From the NCBI RefSeq assembly GCF_000719555.1, contig NZ_JOGX01000005.1:62001-126000 (forward strand): a stretch of 64,000 nt of DNA, written 5' to 3'. Shown one piece after another: positions 45,025-55,150 of this stretch. How positions within the stretch are numbered: position 1 is the stretch's first letter; each line of letters starts with the position of its first letter. The translations under genes were made by a program, and so were the position numbers. The stretch is from Streptomyces sp. NRRL F-5727 (GTDB lineage Bacteria; Actinomycetota; Actinomycetes; Streptomycetales; Streptomycetaceae). The notes beneath the pieces are model-generated. The model searched no databases. It was not told where the DNA came from and saw only the letters and a program-made list of their open reading frames with translations.

Positions 45025-46248
45025 TCAGGGGGACGCCGGCACGGTCGCCATGGGCCCCCCGTGCCGTCCCTCGCCCGGGCGTGCGGCCTCGTGGCCGCGC
45101 CAGTCGAGACAGAGTACGAGGACGGCCTCCGGCACGCCATGGGGCGTCCCGCGCAGCGCCCGTACGACGGCCCGGGGGACGTCCGCGCCCTTCCGGCGGC
45201 GTACGTCGGTGAGGGCGCGGGCGACGGGACCGTCCGGCGCCTCGTCGCCGGCGCCGGCCGCCGGCTCTCCGGCGCCGTGGGCGACGAAGACCAGCCGGTC
45301 GCCGCACAGGAGGCGCAGGCGCTGGGGGGAGTAGACGGTGTCCTCGAACATGCCCAGGGGAAGCTGTCGGTCCAGATCGATGCGCTCTGTCCCGGTGGAG
45401 CGGACGCGCCAGAGCGTCGGCGACCCGGCGTCCACCACCTCGGCCTCGCCGGTGGTCAGGTCGAGGCGGAGCAGCAGGGCGGAGAGCGGATGCTCGCCGC
45501 GGTACTGCCCGTAGAGCGCCTGGTCGGTGAGGCTGGCCTGGGTCGCCAGGTCGAGCCCGGCCCGCCGGGCGTTGCGGATCGCCGTCAGGGCGAGGGTGCT
45601 CGCCAGGGCGGCCGGGGTGCCGGGTCCGGCGCCGTCGGCGACGACGATCACCAGGTCCCGCTCGGTGGCGCTCCAGTCCAGGAGGTGTCCTCCGGAGGTG
45701 TAGGCGGGCTCCCAGTGGGCGTGGAGGTCGAAGGCCGGTCCGGCGCAGGCCCGGCCCGGCAGGGTGTCCCACTGCATCTCTCCCGCGACGCTGAGGGCGT
45801 GTGTCCTGCGGGTGCGGCGGTACAGGTCGGTGTGGCGGTCGGCGACGCGCAGGGCGTGTCCGAGGGTCTCGGCGACCCGGGCGAGGCTCGCGGTGGTGTC
45901 CGGGGCGGACCGGTCCGCGGGCAGGACGACGACCAGGACGCCGAACCGGTCGCCGCGGACCGTGACGGGCAGGTAAACGGTCGCCGTGGGCCCGACATCA
46001 CGGAAAAGATATGGTTGCTGGGTGCGGAAGACGCGGCCGGCGGGGCCCGCGTCCACGGGCGCGTGCGGCATCCCGGCAGGTGTCTGGACGGGCTCCACGG
46101 GGCGCAGGGTCGTGAATCCGTAGTCGACGAGCAGCAGGTCGGCGGAGGTCGCGGCGTACAGGTGCGCGAGACAGGTACGGAGGGAGTCCAGGAGGAGGTG
46201 TGGTGCCGCCCGGCGCAGTGCGCCTTCCACCGTCACGTGTCGATCCAC
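45025..46248 (-). CDS. GAF plus SpoIIE-type phosphatase domain, metal site degenerate
   Basis: About 407 residues: an N-terminal GAF-like sensor (about 10-150) and a PP2C/SpoIIE domain (about 165-385). Compared with the canonical motifs GGDWYD, GDVxGHG, TDG and DD, this protein has GGHLLD, ADGAGPG, AHG and PEA. Three of the four metal-binding acidic positions are thus replaced, so phosphatase activity is doubtful and a binding or decoy role is more likely. It resembles the protein encoded at 46976-48148 closely (ALRRAAPH start, MQW..LPGR linker, LPLGMFEDTVY). The start is uncertain (GTG at 46248 chosen; GTG at 46236 possible). It is divergent from a MarR gene. Confidence 0.8.
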   Translation of the reverse strand: MDRHVTVEGALRRAAPHLLLDSLRTCLAHLYAATSADLLLVDYGFTTLRPVEPVQTPAGMPHAPVDAGPAGRVFRTQQPYLFRDVGPTATVYLPVTVRGDRFGVLVVVLPADRSAPDTTASLARVAETLGHALRVADRHTDLYRRTRRTHALSVAGEMQWDTLPGRACAGPAFDLHAHWEPAYTSGGHLLDWSATERDLVIVVADGAGPGTPAALASTLALTAIRNARRAGLDLATQASLTDQALYGQYRGEHPLSALLLRLDLTTGEAEVVDAGSPTLWRVRSTGTERIDLDRQLPLGMFEDTVYSPQRLRLLCGDRLVFVAHGAGEPAAGAGDEAPDGPVARALTDVRRRKGADVPRAVVRALRGTPHGVPEAVLVLCLDWRGHEAARPGEGRHGGPMATVPASP

Positions 46249-46343
46249 CGGATCCGTACCGCCTTCTGGAGAGTTGTGGAGATGACCGGACCGTCGCGAG
46301 GCCGCTGCCCCCGGCCCCGGGCGTCCGAGGAGGGTCGGCAGGC

Positions 46344-46856
46344 ATGAAGGGCAACCCCGCCCCGCCGCCACGGGAACCGCAGCGGACGGCAGAGTCCGCC
46401 CGGGAGCTCATCGAGCTGCTGGAGGTGCTGTGGGAGCGCGGCCGGGACATGGTGTCGTCGACACCCGTCTCGGCGAGTCAGCTGCGTGTGCTGTACAGCC
46501 TGGACCGCGAGGAGGGCATCAGCCTGCGCACCCTGGGCGAGCTGCTCGGCTCGGCACCGCCCTCGGTGAGCCGCATGTGCGACCGGCTGGAGGCGCTGGG
46601 TTTCGTGCAGCGGCTGCCCAGTCCCGTGAGCCGTCGGCAGCTGGAGCTGCACCTGACCGTGCACGGCAAGGCGTACCTGCGGGACCTCAGGGTCCAGCGC
46701 GAGGAGGCCCTGCTCGCGGTCATCGCGGGCATGTCGCCGGCGAGCCGCAAGGCGCTGCTGAGGGGGCTCACCGGGTTCCACGAGGCCGTGGGAGGGAGCG
46801 GAGCGGCCGTCTCGTCACCGGCCCGCACGCCGCTGAAGGACGTCAGTTCGGCCTGA
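46344..46856 (+). CDS. MarR family transcriptional regulator
   Basis: A 170-residue winged-helix regulator. The DNA-binding region is VSASQLRVLYSLDREEGI, then LRTLGELLGSAPPSVSRMCDRLEALGFVQR, with the wing SPVSRRQLELHLTVHGKAYL; N- and C-terminal helices form the dimer interface. It is divergent from the degenerate phosphatase gene (about 95 bp apart) and may control it. The ligand is unknown. I use the ATG at 46344 with GAGGAG upstream. Confidence 0.88.
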   Translation: MKGNPAPPPREPQRTAESARELIELLEVLWERGRDMVSSTPVSASQLRVLYSLDREEGISLRTLGELLGSAPPSVSRMCDRLEALGFVQRLPSPVSRRQLELHLTVHGKAYLRDLRVQREEALLAVIAGMSPASRKALLRGLTGFHEAVGGSGAAVSSPARTPLKDVSSA

Positions 46857-46975
46857 TCCCCGCGTGACGCCGGCTCCGGCCGGGCGCACACCCCATGTCC
46901 TCATTGCCACCTCTGGTCGTCCTCGACGGCGTTCTTCCGGGCACCCCGCCAGGTGTTGCCCCAAGGATACAGTTG

Positions 46976-48148
46976 TCACCCGGCAACGGTTGACGTGGTG
47001 CCGTACCAGTCGAGGCAGACGACCAGGGCGTCGTCCTCCAGCGGGCTGCCGCCGTGGTGGACGGCCAGCTCCCGGAGCACCGCCTGCGGCACCTGCGTGG
47101 GCGGCAACAGCCGCGTCCCCCGCAGCGCGCGGGCGAGCGCCCGGTCCCCGTAGCTCTCCCCGGCCGGCGAGACGGCCGCGTACACCCCGTCGCTCCCGAA
47201 CAGCAGCCGGTCGCCCGGCCGCACCGAGAACCGCTCCGGTACGTACACGGTGTCCTCGAACATGCCGAGGGGCAGCTGCGCCTCGAAGCCGACGGACTCC
47301 ACCACCTGCCCCCGCTGCCGCCACAGACGGGGCGATCCGGCGTCCACGGCCTCCACCTCGCCCCTCGCCAGGTCGAAGCGGAGCAGCAGCACCGACACGA
47401 AGGCTTCGCCCCGGTACTGGGCGTACACGGCCTGGTCCGCCAGCGCGGCCTGGTCCGCCAGCGGGAGGCCGGCCCGGCGGGCGTTGCGGAGCGCGTTGAT
47501 CGCGAGGTTCGTCAGCAGGGCGGCCTCGATGCCCTCCCCCATGCCGTTGGTGACCGTCAGGGTCAGCAGCCCGTCCGAGACCGACCAGTCGTAGTTGTCG
47601 CCGAAGATGGCGTAGGCGGGCTCCAGGTGGGCGGCCAGGGCGAACTCGGGACGAGCGCAGGAACGGCCGGGCAGCAGCTGCCACTGCATCTCCGCCGCGA
47701 GCGTGAGCCGTGTCGCACGCCGAGCCAGCACGTACAGGTCCGTGTCGCGCTCCGCCACCAGGATCTCGTGGCCGAGCGCCTCGCAGAGCTGGGCGAGCCC
47801 CGGCAGCAGCTGCCCGACGTCGGCCTGCGGGGGCAGCTCGGCCGTCAGCACCCCCAGCCGGTCCCCGCGGACCGTGACGGGCAGATGCAGCCGGAGCGCC
47901 CCGGGCTCGTGGACCACGTGCGGCTCCTGGGCGCCGAAGGCGCGCCCCTGGGGACTGTCGTGGATCGGCACCGACGGATCCGCCCCGGGAACGTGCCCGA
48001 CGAGCTGGAGCGTCCGCAGGCCGTAGTCGGCCATGCGGAGTTCCACCCGCAGCACCCCCCGGTCCCTGAGGGCGTCCTCGACGACTCCCACGAGCCGGTG
48101 CGGAGCCGCCCGGCGGAGCGCCTGCTCGATCTCGGCGATCTCGCACAC
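46976..48148 (-). CDS. GAF plus SpoIIE-type phosphatase domain, one metal ligand replaced
   Basis: A 390-residue paralogue of the 45025-46248 protein with a GAF-like part (about 10-150) and a PP2C/SpoIIE domain (about 165-380). Motifs are FGDNYD, VTNGMGEG, GSDG and EDD: three acidic metal ligands remain but the Asp of GDVxGHG is Asn. Activity may be reduced or altered. The GTG at 48148 is preceded by GAGGAAG. The conserved tail DDALVVCLDWYG is shared with the paralogue. It lies downstream of the STAS gene on the same strand, 67 bp away, so they may share a transcript. Confidence 0.82.
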   Translation of the reverse strand: MCEIAEIEQALRRAAPHRLVGVVEDALRDRGVLRVELRMADYGLRTLQLVGHVPGADPSVPIHDSPQGRAFGAQEPHVVHEPGALRLHLPVTVRGDRLGVLTAELPPQADVGQLLPGLAQLCEALGHEILVAERDTDLYVLARRATRLTLAAEMQWQLLPGRSCARPEFALAAHLEPAYAIFGDNYDWSVSDGLLTLTVTNGMGEGIEAALLTNLAINALRNARRAGLPLADQAALADQAVYAQYRGEAFVSVLLLRFDLARGEVEAVDAGSPRLWRQRGQVVESVGFEAQLPLGMFEDTVYVPERFSVRPGDRLLFGSDGVYAAVSPAGESYGDRALARALRGTRLLPPTQVPQAVLRELAVHHGGSPLEDDALVVCLDWYGTTSTVAG

Positions 48149-48215
48149 GGTCTTCCTCTTCCTCCTTCTCTTCCCCGCGCCCGGTCCCCGTGCACGGGAC
48201 GCCGCCACCGGTCCG

Positions 48216-48584
48216 CTAGCTCGCGCCGCCGGCCGCGGCCAGCGCGTCCGCCACGGTGTCGTGCGGCGGGATCGTCGTCGTCACGCCGGTGATCTCCAGG
48301 ATGCGGCGCACGGCCGGGGTCGGCGCGGCGAGATACAGGTCGCCGCCGGTCTCCCGCGCCCTGTTGACCGCCCGGATCAGGACGTTCAGCCCCGAGGAGT
48401 CCATGAAGTCGAGGGCGGACAGGTCCAGCACGAGACGGCACCGCCCCCGGCCGAACTGCTCCGTCACCAGCTCCTGCAGCCTGCCGGCCGTCTCCATGTC
48501 CAGCTCGCCCGTCACGGTCAGCACCGCCGTGCGGCGGTCGCGGATCTCGACGTCGACATCAAGGTTCGGTTCACGCTCGGACAT
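48216..48584 (-). CDS. STAS-domain anti-sigma factor antagonist (RsbV/BldG-like)
   Basis: A 122-residue single STAS domain. LTVTGELDMETAGRL opens it and LDLSALDFMDSSGLNVLIRA carries the phosphorylatable Ser of the DSSG motif. In such systems the unphosphorylated protein binds the RsbW-type kinase and frees the sigma factor; SpoIIE phosphatases reactivate it. AGGAG lies 6 nt before the ATG. It is flanked on the same strand by two SpoIIE-domain genes, an arrangement that supports a partner-switching role. Confidence 0.9.
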   Translation of the reverse strand: MSEREPNLDVDVEIRDRRTAVLTVTGELDMETAGRLQELVTEQFGRGRCRLVLDLSALDFMDSSGLNVLIRAVNRARETGGDLYLAAPTPAVRRILEITGVTTTIPPHDTVADALAAAGGAS

Positions 48585-48630
48585 GTCTCCTGCTTTCCGT
48601 GGGGGGCCGGTCGCGGGGCGGACGGTCGGC

Positions 48631-51024
48631 TCAGGACACCTGGACACCGACCACGCACGTGTCGTCGTCCGTGTCCGACTTGCTGCGCGCCAGCAGCTGG
48701 TCCAGCCGGCGTTCGAGGCTGTCGGACGGCTGCCGGGCGACGGTGAGCAGCTGGGCGACGGAATCGTGGACGGCGGTGTCGCGCCGCTCGACGAGCCCGT
48801 CGGTGTACATCAGCACCGTGTCGCCGGGTTCGAGCCGCAGCTCCGCCTCCTCGTACTCGGCCTCCGCGAGCGCTCCCAGCAGCATCCCACCCAGGAGCGG
48901 CAGGTCGTACGCCTCCTCCCCGCGCACCAGCACCGGCGGGAGGTGGCCCGCGCGGGCCCAGCGCAGCGTACGGCTCTTCGGGTCGTAGACGCCGCAGACG
49001 GCGGTGGCCGTCACATGGGCGGTGAGGTGGTGGGCGACGCTGTTCAGCCAGGACAGCAGCTGCCCCGGGCCCGCGCCCGTGACGGCCAGGCCGCGCAGGG
49101 CGTTGCGCAGCACCACCATGCCGGTCGCGGCCTCCACACCGTGGCCGGCGACGTCCCCGACACAGAGGAGGACCTTCTTGGAGGGCAGCACGACCGCGTC
49201 GTACCAGTCGCCGCCGACCAGGGACTCGGACTCCGCAGGCCGGTAGCGCACGGCCACGTCGAGTCCCGGGGCGTCGAGCGGCGGCATGGCCGGCGGCATG
49301 ATCGCGTGCTGGAGCTGGAGGGTCAGCCGGTTGCGCTCCTCGGCCTCCTCCTCCGTCGCCGCCAGCCGGTCGCGGGTGGCCGTCAGGGCGACCTCGGTCC
49401 AGTGCTGCGCCGAGATGTCCTGGTAGGCGCCGCGGACGGTCTGGAGAACGCCGTCGCCGCCCGGGGCGGGCTCGGCGGTCACCCGGATGTGCCGGGTGAC
49501 GCCGTCGTGGCGGAGCATACGGAAGGCGGCGGAGCCCACCCGCCGCTGGTCCAGCACCTGCTGGAGGAAGCGGCGGATGGTGTCGGCGTCGTCGGGGTGG
49601 GCGTGGGCGGCGAGGTCGCGCAGGGCGACCGGCGGCTCCGTCGTCCTGCGCCCGAAGAGCTCGTACAGCTGGCCGTGCCAGGTGATGTCGCCGGTGACGA
49701 GGTCCTCCTCGAAGGCGCCGACCCGGCCGAGGCGCTGGGCGTGCTGGAGCAGGCTGGCGAGGCGCGCCGACTCGTCCTCGACGCGCCAGATGAACAGGAC
49801 GCTCGCGCCGTACCGGCTGATGCTCATGTCGGCGAGCGAGGCGAGCGGCACCTGGTCCACCAGGGCCGTGAGCCGGACCCGTCGGGCGCGGAACGGTTCC
49901 CCCGTGGCGTAGACCCGCTCGATCCGTTCGAAGAGTTCGCTGCCGCCCGCCGTCGCCGGGTACGCCTCCAGGAACAGGGCCCCGTCGACGGACCCGCGGG
50001 GCCGTCCGGCCGGATCCTGGAAGTGCGCGTTGACGTGCCGGATGCGGAAGTCGACGAGCTTCCCCGCCTCGTCCAGGTGGGGGGTGAGGACGAGGGCGGG
50101 GTCGTAGAGCCCGTTCGCGAGTTCGGCCAGCGCCGTCGCCCCGTCCCCGCCGGGGACCGGGAGGCCGCCGGGGACGGAGAAGCCCCCGGGGGACGCCTCC
50201 GGCAGTGTCTCCAGGGTGTGGGCGCAGAGCTCGGCGAGGGCCTCGACCTGGCGCTCCACGGCCTGCGGCAGGGGGTCGAGCGGACGGGCCCAGCAGATCT
50301 CCAGGACGCCGTGGATGCGGCCGCCGGTCCCGGCGGGGACGACGACCCGGCCGCCGTCCGGATGGCGCCCCCGGCCGATCGAGGGGATGCCCGCGGCCGC
50401 CAGGGAGGCGTAGCGGACGGTTCGGCGCCCGATGAGCGCCTGGCGGGCCGCGGTGGTCACACCCGGCGGCACGTAGTGCCAGCGGGCCGCCTCGTCGAGG
50501 CCGAAGCCGGCGTGGCCGCGCAGGCTCAGCGAGGTGTCCGGACCGGTGGTCCAGATCGCGACGGCGACGGCGCCCAGCGGTTCGAGAGCGTGCCGCAGCA
50601 GCGACTCGGCGACGGCCTGGGTGTCGCCGGCGCTGAGCGCCGCGCTCTCCGCCGTGCGCAGCCGCACGGCGACCGAGGCGGCGGCGGTGGCCGCGGGCTC
50701 GCCGACGGCCGTCCTCACGAAGTCGTCCGCCGCCTCGGCCATCCGGTCACGGGCCGCCTGGTTGATGATGTCCGCGGCCAGCTCCAGCCGGGACAGCCCG
50801 GCCCGGTCGGCCAGCTCCGCGAGCTGGCGGGCCGCCTGGGCCGGGCCGCAGCCCAGGCGCTCGACGATGACCCCCTTGGCGAGTTCGATCAGGGCCCGGC
50901 CCTCGGCCGCCGCGTGTGCGGCGCGTACCTCGCCGCGCAGCCGTTCCACCGTGGCGGCCAGTCGGCCGTCGGCGGTGGCGGCGGTGTCGGGGACGCCGGT
51001 GCCCGGGGGCGGGGGAGTGGTCAC
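48631..51024 (-). CDS. ANTAR-GAF-PAS-SpoIIE phosphatase
   Basis: A 797-residue multidomain sensor phosphatase. An ANTAR-like helix bundle (about 22-95, ALIELAKGVIVERLGCGPAQAA) is followed by GAF (about 115-275), two PAS-like regions (about 300-390 and 420-520) and a PP2C/SpoIIE domain (about 565-795). Here all metal motifs are intact: VGGDWYD, VGDVAGHG, MYTDG and TDDDTCVV. This should be the working phosphatase of the block, probably acting on the STAS protein encoded next. Its start overlaps the end of the histidine kinase gene (GTGA), so the two are translationally coupled. ANTAR normally binds RNA hairpins; its use at the N-terminus of a phosphatase is noteworthy. Confidence 0.88.
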   Translation of the reverse strand: MTTPPPPGTGVPDTAATADGRLAATVERLRGEVRAAHAAAEGRALIELAKGVIVERLGCGPAQAARQLAELADRAGLSRLELAADIINQAARDRMAEAADDFVRTAVGEPAATAAASVAVRLRTAESAALSAGDTQAVAESLLRHALEPLGAVAVAIWTTGPDTSLSLRGHAGFGLDEAARWHYVPPGVTTAARQALIGRRTVRYASLAAAGIPSIGRGRHPDGGRVVVPAGTGGRIHGVLEICWARPLDPLPQAVERQVEALAELCAHTLETLPEASPGGFSVPGGLPVPGGDGATALAELANGLYDPALVLTPHLDEAGKLVDFRIRHVNAHFQDPAGRPRGSVDGALFLEAYPATAGGSELFERIERVYATGEPFRARRVRLTALVDQVPLASLADMSISRYGASVLFIWRVEDESARLASLLQHAQRLGRVGAFEEDLVTGDITWHGQLYELFGRRTTEPPVALRDLAAHAHPDDADTIRRFLQQVLDQRRVGSAAFRMLRHDGVTRHIRVTAEPAPGGDGVLQTVRGAYQDISAQHWTEVALTATRDRLAATEEEAEERNRLTLQLQHAIMPPAMPPLDAPGLDVAVRYRPAESESLVGGDWYDAVVLPSKKVLLCVGDVAGHGVEAATGMVVLRNALRGLAVTGAGPGQLLSWLNSVAHHLTAHVTATAVCGVYDPKSRTLRWARAGHLPPVLVRGEEAYDLPLLGGMLLGALAEAEYEEAELRLEPGDTVLMYTDGLVERRDTAVHDSVAQLLTVARQPSDSLERRLDQLLARSKSDTDDDTCVVGVQVS

Positions 51025-54000
51025 GAGGCCGTCCCCCCGTCGAGCCAGCGGCTGACGCAGGCGATGAGCTCGTCGGCGTCGACGGGCTTGGTGACGTGGT
51101 CGCTGGCCCCGGCCGCGAGGCTCTTCTCCCGGTCGCCCGGCATGGCCTTCGCGGTGACGGCGATCACGGGCAGGTCCGCGTACTGCGGCAGCTCCCTGAT
51201 CCGCGCGGTCGCCGTGTAGCCGTCCATCTCCGGCATCATCACGTCCATCAGGACGAGGGCGACGGACGGGTTCGCCAGGAGCGTCTCGATCCCCTTCCGG
51301 CCGTTCTCGGCATGCAGCACGGTCATGCCGTGCAGCTCCAGGATGCCGCTGAGGGCGTACAGGTTGCGGGCGTCGTCGTCGACGGCGAGGACGGTCCTGC
51401 CGCGCAGGGTGCCGTCGACGGCCCGGGGCGCGGGCGCCCGGTGGCCGCCCCGCACCAGGGGCACGACGTCGCCCGGCTGCTCCGCGGACAGGTGGAGGGC
51501 GATCCGCTCACGCAGCTCGTCGAGGCTGGAGAGGAGCTCCAGCGGGCGGCGGCGGGCGAGGTCCTGCAGGGCGCCCTCCTCGTCGGCGGGAAGCCGGCGG
51601 TTGTGGTGGGCGAGGACGGGGACGGTGCGCAGCGCCTCGTCGCCGTCCACGGCCTCCAGGAAGCGCAGGGCGTCGCCGTCCGCCATGTCGACGTCGAGCA
51701 CGACGCAGTGGAACGGCTGGGTGGCGAGCGCGGTGGCGGCTTCCTGGGGCCCGACGACCGCGATCAGTTCGATGTCCGTCCGGCCCGCGGGCCCGCCGTC
51801 GGCCGAGAGCTGGGTCACCGCGTTCTCGGCGACGACGGCGAGGAGCCCGCGCGGGCGCTCCTCGATCACGAGGAGGCGCCGGGCCGGCCGGGCGGCCGGG
51901 GCGCCGGGCAGCGCCGGCGCCCCGCCCCGGGCAGGGGCGGGGACGGAGGGCATCGCCGAGGGGTCCGTCGGCGGGGCGGCGGCGTCGGGCTGTTCGGTGA
52001 AGTCGGTGCGGGTGACGGGGAGGTAGAGGGTGAAGGTGCTGCCCTCGCCGGGCACGCTCGTGACGGTGAGGGCGCCGCCGAGCAGATGGGCGATCTCGCG
52101 GCTGATGGAGAGGCCCAGGCCGGTGCCGCCGTACTTGCGGTTGGTCGTCCCGTCGGCCTGCTGGAAGGCGCCGAAGATGGCCTCCAGGTTCTCGGGGGCG
52201 ATGCCGATGCCGGTGTCGGCGACGCGGAAGGCGACGACGGGGCCGCCGCGGTGCACGGACAGGGGCAGCTCGCCGTCCGAGGCCGGTTCGATGCGCAGCT
52301 CGACACCGCCCTGCTCGGTGAACTTGACGGCGTTCGACAGCAGGTTGCGCAGCACCTGACGGAGCCGGGTGTCGTCGGTGACGAGGTCGACGGGGACGCC
52401 GGCGGCCGTGGAGACCGCGAAGGCGAGGCTCTTCTGCGAGGTGAGGGGGCGGAACGTGGCCTCGACGTAGTCGAGGAGCCTGCGCAGGGGCACGCGCTCC
52501 GGGTTGAGGTCCATCTTCCCCGCCTCCACCTTGGAGAGGTCGAGGATGTCGTTGATCAGCTGGAGCAGGTCCGACCCGGCCGAGTGGATGATGCCGGCGT
52601 ACTCCACCTGCTTGGCCGTCAGGTTGTGGGTCGGGTTCTGGGCCAGCAGCTGGGCCAGGATCAGCAGGCTGTTCAGCGGGGTGCGCAGTTCGTGGCTCAT
52701 GTTGGCCAGGAACTCCGACTTGTACGTGGAGGCCAGGGCGAGCTGCTGGGCGCGGTCCTCCAGCTCCTGCCGGGCCTGCTCGATCTGGAGGTTCTTGGCC
52801 TCGATGTCGCGGTTCTGCGTGGCGAGCAGGGCCGCCTTCTCCTCCAGCTCGGCGTTGGAGCGCTGGAGTTCCTCCTGCCGCGCCTGCAGCTCCTCGGTGC
52901 GGGAGCGGAGTTCGCCGGCCAGGCGCTGGGACTCGTCGAGGAGTTCGTCGGTGCGCGCGTTGGCGACGATGGTGCTCAGGTTGACGCCGACGGTCTCCAT
53001 GAGCTGTTCCAGGAAGTCCCGGTGCACGGAGGTGAAGGGGGTGAAGGACATCAGCTCGATGACGCCGAGCACCTGCTCCTCGACGACGACCGGCAGCACC
53101 ACGAGGCTGCCCCGGGACGTGCTGCCCAGGCCCGAGGAGATCGTGGCGTAGTCGGCGGGGACGTTGTCGGCGGCGATGGTGCGGCGGCTGCGGGCGGCCT
53201 GCCCCACGAGCGACTCGCCCAGCCGGAAGCGGGCCCGGTCCCGGTCGCCGGCGGGGCGTCCGTAGGAGCCGACGAGGACCAACTCGACGCCGCCGGCGCC
53301 CTCCTCCGCGAGGTAGAAGGCGCCGTACTGGGCGGCCACGAGCGGGGTCAGCTCGTCCATGACGAGTTCGGCGACGACGGCCAGATCGCGGTGGCCCTGC
53401 ATCAGCGCGGACATCCGGGCCAGACTGGACTTGAGCCAGTCCTGCTCCTGGTTGGCCCGCGTCGTCTCGCGCAGCGAGCCGACCATGGCGTTGATGTTGT
53501 CCTTGAGCTCGGCCACCTCGCCCGACGCCTCGACGGTGATCGAGCGGGTGAGGTCGCCCTCGGCGACGGCGCTCGCGACCTCGGCGATGGCGCGGACCTG
53601 GCGGGTGAGGTTGCCCGCCAGTTCGTTGACGTTCTCGGTCAGCCGCTTCCAGGTGCCGGACACCCCCTCGACCTCGGCCTGGCCGCCGAGCCGGCCCTCG
53701 CTGCCGACCTCGCGGGCCACGCGGGTCACCTCGGCCGCGAACGAGGACAGCTGGTCGACCATCGTGTTGATGGTCGTCTTCAGCTCCAGGATCTCGCCCC
53801 GGGCGTCCACGTCGATCTTCTTGGACAGGTCGCCGTTGGCGACGGCGGTCGTGACCTGGGCGATGTTCCGGACCTGTCCGGTCAGGTTGTTCGCCATGGA
53901 GTTGACGTTGTCGGTGAGGTCCTTCCAGGTGCCCGCCACGTTCGGCACCCTGGCCTGACCGCCCAGCCGGCCCTCGGTGCCGACCTCCCGGGCGACCCGG

Positions 54001-55049
54001 GTCACCTCGTCGGCGAAGGCGGACAGGGTGTCCACCATGGTGTTGATGGTGTCGGCGAGGGCGGCGACCTCGCCCTTGGCCTCCACGGTGATCCGGCGGG
54101 AGAGGTCGCCGCGGGCCACGGCGGTGGCGACCTGGGCGATCGAACGCACCTGCCCGGTGAGGTTGGAGGCCATCACGTTGACGTTGTCGGTCAGGTCCTT
54201 CCAGGTGCCCGAGGCGCCCCGGACGGTGGCCTGGCCGCCGAGGTTGCCCTCGGTGCCGACCTCGCGGGCGACCCGGGTCACCTCGTCGGCGAAGGCGGAG
54301 AGCTGGTCGACCATCGTGTTGATGGTCGTCTTCAGCTCCAGGATCTCGCCCCGGGCGTCCACGTCCACCTTCTTCGACAGGTCGCCGCCCGCGACGGCGG
54401 TGGCGACGTGGGCGATCGCCCGCACCTGCGCGGTGAGGTTCCCCGCCATCGAGTTGACGGAGTCGGTCAGGTCGCGCCAGGTGCCGGAGACGCCCTTCAC
54501 GTCGGCCTGTCCCCCGAGGATGCCCTCGCTGCCCACGTCACGGGCCATGCGCGTGACCTCGTCGGCGAAGGACGAGAGCTGGTCGACCATCGTGTTGATG
54601 GTGTTCTTCAGCTCCAGGATCTCGCCGCGCGCGTCCACGTCGATCTTCTGGGAGAGGTCGCCCTTGGCGACGGCCGTCGCCACGTGGGCGATGTCACGCA
54701 CCTGAGTGGTGAGGTTGCCGGCCATCGCGTTGACCGAGTCGGTCAGGTCGGCCCAGGTGCCGGACACACCGGGCACGGTGGCCTGCCCGCCGAGCGTCCC
54801 CTCCGTGCCGACCTCCCGCGCCACCCGCGTCACCTCGGAGGTGAACAGGGAGAGTTGATCGACCATTCCGTTGAACACCCGGGAGATCTCACCCATCAGC
54901 CCGTCCGCCTCGTCCGGCAGACGGGTGCCGAAGTCGCCGTCCCGCACGGCCGTGAGCCCGGCCAGCAGCTGACGGAGTCCAGGCTCGACCACCGCGGCCG
55001 GTCCGGGGTGCTCCCGGCCGGAGGAGTCCCTGGTCGTCGTCTCAGACAT
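51021..55049 (-). CDS. Cytosolic multi-HAMP hybrid sensor histidine kinase
   Basis: A 1342-residue kinase without transmembrane segments. Six HAMP units lie in tandem (about 20-545), then a GAF domain (about 565-705), a coiled coil (about 710-775), HisKA with H786 in MSHELRTPL, an HATPase (about 890-1010, [25 protein letters not shown]), a degenerate receiver ([13 protein letters not shown]) and a C-terminal receiver with phosphoacceptor D1269 in [13 protein letters not shown]. The layout resembles the Nik1-type osmosensing kinases of fungi and similar bacterial proteins. I use the ATG at 55049, with GAGG 6 nt upstream; another at 55055 is too close to it. It is coupled to the phosphatase gene and probably feeds the same network. 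Confidence 0.9.
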   Translation of the reverse strand: MSETTTRDSSGREHPGPAAVVEPGLRQLLAGLTAVRDGDFGTRLPDEADGLMGEISRVFNGMVDQLSLFTSEVTRVAREVGTEGTLGGQATVPGVSGTWADLTDSVNAMAGNLTTQVRDIAHVATAVAKGDLSQKIDVDARGEILELKNTINTMVDQLSSFADEVTRMARDVGSEGILGGQADVKGVSGTWRDLTDSVNSMAGNLTAQVRAIAHVATAVAGGDLSKKVDVDARGEILELKTTINTMVDQLSAFADEVTRVAREVGTEGNLGGQATVRGASGTWKDLTDNVNVMASNLTGQVRSIAQVATAVARGDLSRRITVEAKGEVAALADTINTMVDTLSAFADEVTRVAREVGTEGRLGGQARVPNVAGTWKDLTDNVNSMANNLTGQVRNIAQVTTAVANGDLSKKIDVDARGEILELKTTINTMVDQLSSFAAEVTRVAREVGSEGRLGGQAEVEGVSGTWKRLTENVNELAGNLTRQVRAIAEVASAVAEGDLTRSITVEASGEVAELKDNINAMVGSLRETTRANQEQDWLKSSLARMSALMQGHRDLAVVAELVMDELTPLVAAQYGAFYLAEEGAGGVELVLVGSYGRPAGDRDRARFRLGESLVGQAARSRRTIAADNVPADYATISSGLGSTSRGSLVVLPVVVEEQVLGVIELMSFTPFTSVHRDFLEQLMETVGVNLSTIVANARTDELLDESQRLAGELRSRTEELQARQEELQRSNAELEEKAALLATQNRDIEAKNLQIEQARQELEDRAQQLALASTYKSEFLANMSHELRTPLNSLLILAQLLAQNPTHNLTAKQVEYAGIIHSAGSDLLQLINDILDLSKVEAGKMDLNPERVPLRRLLDYVEATFRPLTSQKSLAFAVSTAAGVPVDLVTDDTRLRQVLRNLLSNAVKFTEQGGVELRIEPASDGELPLSVHRGGPVVAFRVADTGIGIAPENLEAIFGAFQQADGTTNRKYGGTGLGLSISREIAHLLGGALTVTSVPGEGSTFTLYLPVTRTDFTEQPDAAAPPTDPSAMPSVPAPARGGAPALPGAPAARPARRLLVIEERPRGLLAVVAENAVTQLSADGGPAGRTDIELIAVVGPQEAATALATQPFHCVVLDVDMADGDALRFLEAVDGDEALRTVPVLAHHNRRLPADEEGALQDLARRRPLELLSSLDELRERIALHLSAEQPGDVVPLVRGGHRAPAPRAVDGTLRGRTVLAVDDDARNLYALSGILELHGMTVLHAENGRKGIETLLANPSVALVLMDVMMPEMDGYTATARIRELPQYADLPVIAVTAKAMPGDREKSLAAGASDHVTKPVDADELIACVSRWLDGGTAS
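53480..54870 (-). repeat. Five 276-bp tandem repeats encoding HAMP-linker units
   Basis: The kinase gene contains five consecutive 92-codon units, marked by GTWxxLT(D/E)xVN and VTR(V/M)AR(E/D)VGxEG motifs. Equivalent bases recur at 53651, 53927, 54203, 54479 and 54755, exactly 276 bp apart with no indel. The near-identical DNA makes the array prone to recombination and assembly error. Confidence 0.9.
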
Positions 55050-55150
55050 GCCCATCCTCGTTCCCCAGCAAGCTTGCGCGCATGGACCGTACGGCCCGCG
55101 CCACGCGCCGGACGACCGGTCCCCCGGGACGGCTCCGGGTGCCGCGATCG

